Source of the DNA: a virus
Virus record (IMG/VR): IMGVR_UViG_3300046533_000369
Span: 1 to 56,355 of that record
Length of the DNA: 56,355 nt
Reading direction: 5' to 3' (one strand)
Shown here: piece after piece, positions 37,439 to 43,279 of the stretch
Numbering within the stretch: position 1 is the first letter of the stretch
Layout: every line of letters starts with the position of its first letter
The notes under the pieces: model-generated
Databases searched by the model: none
Seen by the model: only the letters and a program-made list of their open reading frames with translations
What the model was told of the DNA's origin: nothing
Program-made: the position numbers and the translations under genes

Positions 37439-37468
37439 TTGACAGGTCGTATTCGCTTGTCGTAGCTT
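37439..37468 (+). promoter_or_regulatory. Promoter in the plus-strand block
   Basis: TTGACA (37439-37444), an 18-nt spacer with GTATTCG and weak TAGCTT (37463-37468). It lies 34 bp before the 104-residue gene and just after the nuclease stop. Confidence 0.5.
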
Positions 37469-37501
37469 TTGAAGGTCGAAACGAACCGCACAAGGTGATT
37501 A

Positions 37502-37816
37502 ATGCAGAACGAAAGATTTAAGCTCGAATCATGCGTCGCCAGTGAAGACGCCTCTAATGCCGCCGGCCTTGCCGCAAAAATAGCGGAAGTCCTTTCTGGA
37601 CAAGACACGCAAACGGTGTTGAACGCCCTGGTCTTCATCCAGTCCGAGTTCATCGCGCGCCAGCCTGAAGCCTCCCGCTCCACAATGATCAAGCTCATTT
37701 CGGACGCCATCGAGGCCAACGTCACTTTCTTTAACGAAGCCGTGACCGCACACGAAAAAGCCATGACTGACGCCTTGGTTGAAGCTGTGGCTCAAGTTAT
37801 GGGAAAGACTGCGTGA
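37502..37816 (+). CDS. Helical hypothetical protein, 104 aa
   Basis: Entirely helical: NAAGLAAKIAEVLSGQDTQT, then MIKLISDAIEANVTFFNEAV and AMTDALVEAVAQVMG. AAGGTG precedes ATG 37502. No family is recognised. Its stop overlaps the next GTG start. Confidence 0.65.
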   Translation: MQNERFKLESCVASEDASNAAGLAAKIAEVLSGQDTQTVLNALVFIQSEFIARQPEASRSTMIKLISDAIEANVTFFNEAVTAHEKAMTDALVEAVAQVMGKTA

Positions 37817-38064
37817 AGGCCCGCTCCAATAAGAATGAAGCCCTGCTCGACGCCATGAACGGCGTCCTGGGCGATCTCACCTCCCTCCAATTGAGCAGCC
37901 GCTTTTGCCGCATGCTCGCCTACTCCAAAATTCCGAAAGGCGTGATCGGTCGAGCGAACATCAGCAACCATGACGAAGCGGCGTGGAAGCGTCAGCGTGA
38001 CAAGCGCGATGCGTATAAAAAGAGAAGGGATGAAGCAAATTGTGCGATAAGGAAAGCACCGTAA
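37813..38064 (+). CDS. Basic hypothetical protein, 83 aa
   Basis: N-terminal helix (NEALLDAMNGVLGDLTSLQL), then a very basic C-terminal helix (WKRQRDKRDAYKKRRDEANC). It starts at a GTG overlapping the previous TGA. Possible nucleic-acid-binding protein; no family is recognised. Confidence 0.6.
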   Translation: MKARSNKNEALLDAMNGVLGDLTSLQLSSRFCRMLAYSKIPKGVIGRANISNHDEAAWKRQRDKRDAYKKRRDEANCAIRKAP

Positions 38065-38228
38065 TAGAACAGGACGACAGGTTTTCAGATCCGTTGGCAG
38101 CGATTCAGTATGCTGTAATGGAAACTGGGGATGACTACGAAGGCATGGCCTTCTTGCGGTGCTACATGCGCCGCGATCTGCGGAAATGGCCCGATTTTAC
38201 TGGAAAAAGCAAGTCGGACCAAAAATAA
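38040..38228 (+). CDS. Small acidic protein, 62 aa
   Basis: AIQYAVMETGDDYEGMAFLR, then CYMRRDLRKWPDF. The TTG at 38040 has AAGGGA eight bases upstream. It overlaps the preceding gene by 25 bp. The acidic front half and short length resemble small phage inhibitors, but no function can be assigned. Confidence 0.5.
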   Translation: MCDKESTVIEQDDRFSDPLAAIQYAVMETGDDYEGMAFLRCYMRRDLRKWPDFTGKSKSDQK

Positions 38229-38306
38229 GCTGAAGTCTACTTTACAACCCACCAAAATCGTGATCTGGTCGCACATGCCAGAAACGCCCACAGGAGAACA
38301 CGCAGC

Positions 38307-39104
38307 ATGAATAAGCTTGTTATCAGTCTCGCCGTCGTGGCGAGCGTCCTTTCGACCAGCGCCTTCGCGCAGAACGCCATCGGCGTCGGCACGGGCATCT
38401 CCAACTCGCGCTCCAATTCCGCCGCTGTTGCCGATCCCGTCCAGAACAACCGCAACACCGCGCTGTCGGCCAGCCAGTCCAATTCGGCCTCGCGCTCCAA
38501 CTCCAACGTCAACAGCCGCATCAACAGCAGCCAGAACGTCGGCGTCCGCTCCGTCAACGCCAACCAGTCTGGCGCGGCCAACACCAACACCTTCAATTCG
38601 ACCACCACCGGCCAGTCGCCGTCGGTGTTCGCCCCCGGCATGAGCGCCGCCGGCATTGAAAGCTGCAATGGCTCCGTCTCCCTGGGCGGCGCCGCTGTCG
38701 GCGGCGGTGGGGCGCTTGGCTTTCCCTGGCAGGACGGGCCTTGCAACAAGCGCCTCAACGCTCGCACTCTATGGGCTTTCGGGCAGCGTGACGCCGCGAT
38801 CCAGGTCATGTGCCAGGACGACGAAGTAGCTTCGGCCCTGGTCGCCTCTGGCGTCCGCTGTCGGATCGGTCGATATGCCGTGCAGACGGTCGCTGTGGTC
38901 GAGCCTTACGGCCATCCGGTCTTCAAGGGCGAATATCACGGCAAGGTTCCCGGCGAAAAGTCGCAGCCCGTGACGCTCGACATGAAGCGTTCGGCCAGCT
39001 ACTTCGACAAGAAAGGCCACCAGTACGTCGTCGCCGCCTGCGGCACCAAGGGCGCCCGCCAGTCTGCTGACGCCGGCGTCTGCGTCAAGACGGCCTCCAA
39101 CTGA
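38307..39104 (+). CDS. Secreted Asn/Ser-rich protein, 265 aa
   Basis: A Sec signal peptide (MNKLVISLAVVASVLSTSAF, AQ cut) precedes about 80 residues of Asn/Ser-rich repeats (SNSRSNSAAV, SNSASRSNSNVNSR) and a Cys-containing C-terminal domain (NARTLWAFGQRDAAIQVMCQ, VRCRIGRYAVQTV). AGGAGAACACG precedes the ATG. The repeats recall curli-like or surface-fibre proteins. It is a periplasmic or outer-membrane product made by the phage, function unknown; it directly precedes the structured RNA region. Confidence 0.75.
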   Translation: MNKLVISLAVVASVLSTSAFAQNAIGVGTGISNSRSNSAAVADPVQNNRNTALSASQSNSASRSNSNVNSRINSSQNVGVRSVNANQSGAANTNTFNSTTTGQSPSVFAPGMSAAGIESCNGSVSLGGAAVGGGGALGFPWQDGPCNKRLNARTLWAFGQRDAAIQVMCQDDEVASALVASGVRCRIGRYAVQTVAVVEPYGHPVFKGEYHGKVPGEKSQPVTLDMKRSASYFDKKGHQYVVAACGTKGARQSADAGVCVKTASN

Positions 39105-39105
39105 T

Positions 39106-39221
39106 CTTGCGTCCCCGCGCGCCGAACCGAGCGGGCGTGGCCCTTGCTCATCAGCGAGCCACGAAAGCAAGCTGACCGCCGAGGGAAGGTGAAGGGTTCG
39201 TCCCCACCGGCTCGGCGGTCA
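39106..39221 (+). ncRNA. Structured RNA unit 1 (three-way junction plus long hairpin)
   Basis: A closing stem CTTGC/GCAAG (39106-39110 with 39167-39171) encloses two hairpins (CCCGC/GCGGG and GTGGC/GCCAC) and ends in the conserved strand ACGAAAGCAAG. A long hairpin TGACCGCCGAG/CTCGGCGGTCA (39173-39183 with 39211-39221) follows. The same architecture recurs 125 bp further on with different stem sequences. No known RNA family is recognised. Confidence 0.6.
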
Positions 39222-39230
39222 TGCAGAGAT

Positions 39231-39350
39231 CTTGCGTCCCCCGTGGAGAGCGGGGCGTCCTGGGTTTGCTCCAAACGGACCCAGCCACGAAAGCAAGAAG
39301 CTGCCGTCCGCGACCTGTCACATAAGCGGTTTCGTGGTCGCGGGCGGTAG
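39231..39350 (+). ncRNA. Structured RNA unit 2 (covarying copy)
   Basis: CTTGC/GCAAG (39231-39235 with 39293-39297) again closes two hairpins (CCCCG/CGGGG and CTGGG/CCCAG with TTTG/CAAA) and ends in CCACGAAAGCAAG. The following hairpin is 15 bp (39301-39315 with 39336-39350). Only the junction strands GATCTTGCGTCCCC and AGCCACGAAAGCAAG are kept from unit 1; the paired arms differ but still pair. A small hairpin GCCAGGG/CCCTGGC (39364-39383) precedes the next gene. Confidence 0.6.
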
Positions 39351-39403
39351 TCTTGAAATCCGCGCCAGGGCGGTTTCCCTGGCACCACACGTGAGGAAAT
39401 AGC

Positions 39404-39766
39404 ATGAAGAAGATCTTTGTTCTCGCCGCCGGCCTGTCGATGCTTGCGGCCCCGGCCTTCGCTCTCGACTTCGGCGTGGGTGGCGGCACCGTCATCACCA
39501 ACTCCCACTCGACGACCGTCGTCGGTTCGCTCGGCCACGCGGCTGCGATTGGCGGCACCACCGCTGGCGCGACCGGCGTTGCGGGTGGCGGCGGCGTCGC
39601 TACCGGCACGTTCTTCGGCCCGGTTGCGGCTGGCGGCGGGGGAGCCGGCACGGCTTCGTCCGTTTCGTCCACGGGCGCCGTATCTTCGGGCAACGGCCTT
39701 GCCGGCGCCACCTCCAGCGGCGGATCGAGCGTGATTGCGGTCGGCGGCGGCGTCGCCGGTCACTGA
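39404..39766 (+). CDS. Secreted Gly-rich protein, 120 aa
   Basis: A signal peptide (MKKIFVLAAGLSMLAAPAFA, cut before LDFG) is followed by a low-complexity Gly/Ala/Ser/Thr-rich mature part (GGTTAGATGVAGGGGVATGT). No Cys is present. GAGGAAATAGC precedes the ATG. It lies between the duplicated RNA and a strong terminator, so it is the likely target of any control by that RNA. Function is unknown. Confidence 0.7.
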   Translation: MKKIFVLAAGLSMLAAPAFALDFGVGGGTVITNSHSTTVVGSLGHAAAIGGTTAGATGVAGGGGVATGTFFGPVAAGGGGAGTASSVSSTGAVSSGNGLAGATSSGGSSVIAVGGGVAGH

Positions 39767-39790
39767 TCGTCACGTCCTAGTTGAGTAATC

Positions 39791-39825
39791 GAGCGCGCCC
39801 TGTTCGCGCAGGGCGCGCTCTTTTT
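39791..39825 (+). terminator. Strong rho-independent terminator
   Basis: GAGCGCGCCCTG (39791-39802) and CAGGGCGCGCTC (39809-39820) form a 12-bp stem with a TTCGCG loop, followed by five T residues. It ends the secreted-protein transcript. Confidence 0.85.
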
Positions 39826-39845
39826 ATGTCCAGAAAGGATGCAAG

Positions 39846-40505
39846 ATGCGAAAGCTGCTCGCCGTCACGGCTCTACTCGTGGCGTGTTCCTCGCCGGCAT
39901 TTGCCAGTGTGGACCCGCCGCCGCAAACGTCCAGTCAAAATTTCAACATCCGGCGCATTTTTGGCATGGAGGCGCAGGAGAAATCCTTCGAAAGCCTGAA
40001 GCCTCGATGGCGTGAACCTCGCCGCTACTATCATCGCTGGCGCCCTGTTGCGCACCACCATCACTATCAGCGCCGCGTCTATGCGCGCACGGCGATGGCG
40101 GTGGCCCCTGAACCCGATCAGGGCTTCAGCCTGTTCGGCTTTCGTTTCTACACGCCCACGGCGTCCCTGGGCGGCGACACACGCCTCCTGCACGTTGCGG
40201 AGCGTTATGTCGGCGGCGGCAATTTCACCGGCTTCAATGGCCCCTGGTGCGCGGCCTCCGTGGGCCTGTGGCTCAAAGAGGCCGGCTATTCCCGCCTGGG
40301 ATCGCTCGCCGCCGTCTCCTACGCCCACTATGGCCGGCCTAGCGCACCCAGGGTCGGCGCCGTCGCCGTCCTGCCCCATCACATCGGGATCGTCGCCAAA
40401 GTCTATCCCTCGTCGATCCTGCTGCTGTCGGGCAACCACCGGCACAATGTCGGCTACGGCATGGTGTCGATCCGCCGCATCGTCGCTTTTCGTCAACCCG
40501 TCTGA
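39846..40505 (+). CDS. Exported CHAP/NlpC-P60-like peptidoglycan hydrolase, candidate endolysin, 219 aa
   Basis: N-terminal export signal MRKLLAVTALLVACSSPAFA contains a lipobox LVAC (Cys 14) as well as an AFA site, so lipoprotein or secreted forms are possible. A His/Arg-rich linker (YYHRWRPVAHHHHYQRRVYA) follows. The catalytic domain (about 110-219) has GFNGPWCAASVGLWLKEAGY (Cys 135), AVLPHHIGIV (His 178/179) and LLLSGNHRHNVG, fitting the TIGR02594/CHAP-type amidase or peptidase. GAAAGGATG precedes the start. No holin is adjacent. Confidence 0.8.
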   Translation: MRKLLAVTALLVACSSPAFASVDPPPQTSSQNFNIRRIFGMEAQEKSFESLKPRWREPRRYYHRWRPVAHHHHYQRRVYARTAMAVAPEPDQGFSLFGFRFYTPTASLGGDTRLLHVAERYVGGGNFTGFNGPWCAASVGLWLKEAGYSRLGSLAAVSYAHYGRPSAPRVGAVAVLPHHIGIVAKVYPSSILLLSGNHRHNVGYGMVSIRRIVAFRQPV

Positions 40506-40510
40506 CCCCA

Positions 40511-40532
40511 GGGGGCGGCTAGATCCGCCCCC
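40511..40532. other. GC-rich hairpin after the hydrolase gene
   Basis: GGGGGCGG (40511-40518) pairs with CCGCCCCC (40525-40532) around CTAGAT. There is no plus-side T-tract; an A-run follows. It probably stabilises or partly terminates the hydrolase transcript. Confidence 0.5.
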
Positions 40533-40556
40533 GCTCAAAAAACGAGGAACCCAAGC

Positions 40557-41015
40557 ATGACCCCTGAAGAAATCGAAGCCATGAGCGTGTTGCTTGCTCA
40601 TAAAGCTTGCATGGATCAAACAGTCGCCCACAACTTGATTACCGGGGTGCTCGAAAAGGTGCAGCCCATACCCAGAAAGGCCCAGCCTGTCATCTATTAT
40701 GACACGCTGGAAGAGGCCAACATCGCCCGCCAGCTTGAGTGGACGAACAGCGACAAGCTCGATCTGTCCTATTACGGCAACGCCGCCGCCGGCGAAATGG
40801 GCGAAGCCTGCAACGTGATCAAAAAGCTGGAGCGCGAACGCCTGGGCCTCGATGGCTCGCGCGCCACCGTTGCCGATCTGGCGACAGAATTGGCTGACGT
40901 GGAAGTCTACGTTTCGCTGATCGCCATCAAAGCCGGCATCGATTTGAAGCGGGCGACCGTCGATAAGTTCAACGCCACCAGCAAAAAGCTGGGGTTCAGA
41001 GCGAGGCTGCGCTGA
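40557..41015 (+). CDS. MazG-like nucleotide pyrophosphohydrolase, 152 aa
   Basis: The all-helical NTP-PPase signature is present: AAAGEMGEACNVIKKLERER (E80, E83), then DLATELADVEVYVSLIAIKA (E111, D114) and VDKFNATSKKLGF. MazG homologues hydrolyse (d)NTPs or ppGpp and in phages are thought to adjust the host nucleotide pool. The N-terminal 50 residues are an added helical segment. GAGGAACCCAAGC precedes the ATG. Confidence 0.85.
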   Translation: MTPEEIEAMSVLLAHKACMDQTVAHNLITGVLEKVQPIPRKAQPVIYYDTLEEANIARQLEWTNSDKLDLSYYGNAAAGEMGEACNVIKKLERERLGLDGSRATVADLATELADVEVYVSLIAIKAGIDLKRATVDKFNATSKKLGFRARLR

Positions 41016-41395
41016 TGGCCATGACCAAGGCCGAAAAAGCGGCGTTCGACCTCATCGTCAAACAATTGGACGAAGCGCGCGCCATGCGCTTTCGCGATTT
41101 CGTCCTGCACAGGCTGGTCCCCAGCGATCTAAATCAGACCGGCTGGAACTTCGACGCATACAGCCGAAAAGTCAACCAAGGCTGCTTTAGGGCCGGCGCC
41201 CACAGCTACAGCAGGACCGACAGGACCGACGCCCAGGGCACCGGCGGTCCCTGGTACGCCAGCAAAGCGGACGCCTATCGGGCGCTGCGCCTCGCGCTCC
41301 AGCAGGAATACGCGGAGATTCTGGCGATCCTCGACAGGAAAATCGACAACGCCGTATTCAACATCGACAATTTGGGAGATCAAGATGAGCGGTGA
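41015..41395 (+). CDS. Hypothetical protein, 126 aa
   Basis: MTKAEKAAFDLIVKQLDEAR is a helical start, then RDFVLHRLVPSDLNQTGWNF, a Gly-rich loop, and WYASKADAYRALRLALQQEY. The last part resembles the C-terminal helical region of phage proteins next to MazG. The start is coupled to MazG (TGATG). Function is unknown. Confidence 0.65.
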   Translation: MAMTKAEKAAFDLIVKQLDEARAMRFRDFVLHRLVPSDLNQTGWNFDAYSRKVNQGCFRAGAHSYSRTDRTDAQGTGGPWYASKADAYRALRLALQQEYAEILAILDRKIDNAVFNIDNLGDQDER

Positions 41396-41468
41396 CTTTT
41401 GGAAAGGGTATGTGATCGGCGCCGTATCAGGGGTGTGCGCCTTTGCGATGCTGGTGGCGCTATGGTGA
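41385..41468 (+). CDS. 27-residue membrane microprotein
   Basis: MSGDFWKGYVIGAVSGVCAF plus seven residues forms one membrane helix. GGGAGATCAAG directly precedes the ATG, one of the better ribosome sites here. It overlaps both neighbours. Confidence 0.5.
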   Translation: MSGDFWKGYVIGAVSGVCAFAMLVALW

Positions 41469-41623
41469 AGAAATTAAGCTTAAGCTTGGCTGTAGCAATG
41501 TGGAGCGCCTCGACGCTCGCCGCACCCTATGTCCTGCATCGCGTCAAGGCCCGTCACAACGCCACGGTGGAGGCCTCGATGCTTTTCAACCCGAAACCCC
41601 TCGCGACGTGGAGAACGCCGTGA
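41462..41623 (+). CDS. Small exported peptide, 53 aa
   Basis: MVKKLSLSLAVAMWSASTLA looks like a signal peptide (cut before APYV), followed by a short basic mature part (HRVKARHNATVEASMLFNPK). ATG 41462 lies in the end of the microprotein gene. The stop overlaps the next GTG. It could be a spanin-like or periplasmic peptide; evidence is moderate. Confidence 0.5.
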   Translation: MVKKLSLSLAVAMWSASTLAAPYVLHRVKARHNATVEASMLFNPKPLATWRTP

Positions 41624-41847
41624 CCTGCAATTGCGCCGACGACATGAACAAGATGATTGCCGACAACAACGCCAGGCTGACGACCGCCTTTCGTGTTATC
41701 GATGGTCATCTGATCGTGATCCCCACGCTGATCGCGAGCGAAAAAATCATCACCAGCATGCGCAGCAAGATGCCGCTCATCGTTCCGACATACTGCCCGT
41801 TCTGCGGCGTGAGATACGAGAAAAAGGCAGATGACCAAACGAACTGA
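41620..41847 (+). CDS. Small zinc-ribbon-like phage protein, 75 aa
   Basis: CNCADDMNKMIADNNARLTT starts the protein and YCPFCGVRYEKKADD ends it, with a strand-rich middle (IDGHLIVIPTLIASEKIITS). This CxC...CPFCG arrangement is frequent in small phage proteins. The start is a GTG overlapping the preceding TGA (GTGA). Metal binding is likely; role unknown. Confidence 0.7.
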   Translation: MTCNCADDMNKMIADNNARLTTAFRVIDGHLIVIPTLIASEKIITSMRSKMPLIVPTYCPFCGVRYEKKADDQTN

Positions 41848-42247
41848 AATGAACAGCGACGAAGTCGCGATCCTGGCCCTGTGGAAAGCCGGCTTCAGTG
41901 GAACGGAGGCTGGCGAAAAATTGGGTAAAACCAAGAACGCGATCATCGGTGTCATATCCAGGCTCCGCGCTCGCGGATTCGACGTCAGTCGGGCCGCGAG
42001 CGTTCTGGCGCCTCGTAAACCCAGACCGCCGAGGACGCCCAAGATGAAGACAATCGCCGCGCCCATTGCGCCGCCTGTCCAGGATCGGACGATCATGGGC
42101 CTGACGGCTTTCACCTGCCGTTATCCGTTCGGAGATCCGCGCTCGCCGGCGGGCGTCACCTATTGCTGCGAGACGGTCGATAGACCCGGCGTGACCATCT
42201 ACTGCCCCAAGCACATGATCGCTTGTTACCAGACGAGAGCCGCCTAG
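41831..42247 (+). CDS. gcrA: GcrA-like cell-cycle regulator, 138 aa
   Basis: GcrA pairs with sigma70 RNA polymerase and activates promoters at CcrM-methylated GANTC sites in Alphaproteobacteria. The N-terminal helix-turn-helix LWKAGFSGTEAGEKLGKTKN followed by AIIGVISRLRARGF is characteristic. The Pro/basic linker (APRKPRPPRTPKMK) and the C-terminal CRYPFGDPRSPAGVTYCCET with YCPKHMIACYQ match the family layout. Length is somewhat shorter than the usual 170. AAGGCAG precedes ATG 41831. It shares its stop CTAG tail-to-tail with the tail fibre gene. It may redirect host cell-cycle transcription. Confidence 0.85.
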   Translation: MTKRTEMNSDEVAILALWKAGFSGTEAGEKLGKTKNAIIGVISRLRARGFDVSRAASVLAPRKPRPPRTPKMKTIAAPIAPPVQDRTIMGLTAFTCRYPFGDPRSPAGVTYCCETVDRPGVTIYCPKHMIACYQTRAA

Positions 42248-43269
42248 ACGCCCGTGTAAATGATGTATTGCAGGACGAGCGTCGGCTGCAGGATCGAGAA
42301 GGCGTTGCCGTTGCCGGTGTTCGTGAGGCTGGCGTAGCCGGCATAGATCCCCAAGGGGACAGTCTCGTCGGTCGTCGGTTTTCCAGCCCATGGCCAGCCT
42401 TGGCCGCTGTAGCCCACGCCTGGCTGTCCCCCGACGCTATTGTCAGGAATGGTGATAGTGTGGTGATGCGGGTTCTGGGCCACGCTGTGCCCGTGGCCAT
42501 AATCATAATGCGTGTGCGACGGCAACTGATCGGTGGTCAAGGCCAGATTCGCCACGCCGCCGACAGCCGTCATCCCCCACCCGTTCAGGCGATTGGCGCT
42601 GCCTAGCGTCCCCATGTTGTCTGCGCCCGCCACCACGCGCCCTCGCAAATCGGGAATGGCGAATGCATTGGAGCCGTTGCCGCCATAGGCGAAGCCAAAA
42701 ACGTTATAGAGCGGCCCGTACTGCCCTCCGTTGGCAAACCTGTCGAGCCAGCGGCCATCGCAAGCCATCCACTGCGTCGGCACCCAGCCGCCAGACCAGG
42801 CTTTGATCTCACCAATCATCGCAAGCTGCGACGTGGTGCCGCTCGCGCCGACAAAATAAAAAGTGTGGCCGTCGCTATGGACGTGAGATAAGACACCCTG
42901 CGGAACAGACATATAGTTATATGTACCGGTAGACGTGACGACGTTTACTGCAAAATTCCCGCCGGTTGCGTTTCTGATGATCCAGTGGCCCACAAGGCCG
43001 TCTGGAAACACCAGATTGACCGCCCCTGCAATAGCTCCGTAAATGACAATCGTGGAGGGCAAGCAGGACAGCGTAGTGGCGGGATCGGATGAACCAGTTG
43101 GATATGCATTGGACAGGTTGACGTTGCCGGTGAAGCCAGCGGCATTAACGTATTGCACTCCCGCAATGGCCTGATCGATGGAGCGCCAGTCGGTGTTCAC
43201 CGGCACGTCCCAGTTCGGCGTCCCTGCAGCCGGTACGTTAAGGCCTTTGCCTGGTGTAAATTCAGTCAT
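42244..43269 (-). CDS. Tail fibre or appendage protein with phage tail collar domain, 341 aa
   Basis: Host-contact protein. N-terminal MTEFTPGKGLNVPAAGTPNW is a typical virion anchor; the C-terminal half carries the tail collar pattern MIGEIKAWSGGWVPTQWMAC, LYNVFGFAYGGNGSNAFAIP, DLRGRVVAGAD and His-rich THYDYGHGHSVAQNPHHHTI. The His-rich turn may bind metal and hold the trimer tip. The ATG at 43269 has GAGGATC upstream. It is the first-in-from-the-right end of the tail block and the last gene of the minus-strand late transcript. Confidence 0.85.
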   Translation of the reverse strand: MTEFTPGKGLNVPAAGTPNWDVPVNTDWRSIDQAIAGVQYVNAAGFTGNVNLSNAYPTGSSDPATTLSCLPSTIVIYGAIAGAVNLVFPDGLVGHWIIRNATGGNFAVNVVTSTGTYNYMSVPQGVLSHVHSDGHTFYFVGASGTTSQLAMIGEIKAWSGGWVPTQWMACDGRWLDRFANGGQYGPLYNVFGFAYGGNGSNAFAIPDLRGRVVAGADNMGTLGSANRLNGWGMTAVGGVANLALTTDQLPSHTHYDYGHGHSVAQNPHHHTITIPDNSVGGQPGVGYSGQGWPWAGKPTTDETVPLGIYAGYASLTNTGNGNAFSILQPTLVLQYIIYTGV

Positions 43270-43279
43270 GGCCAGATCC

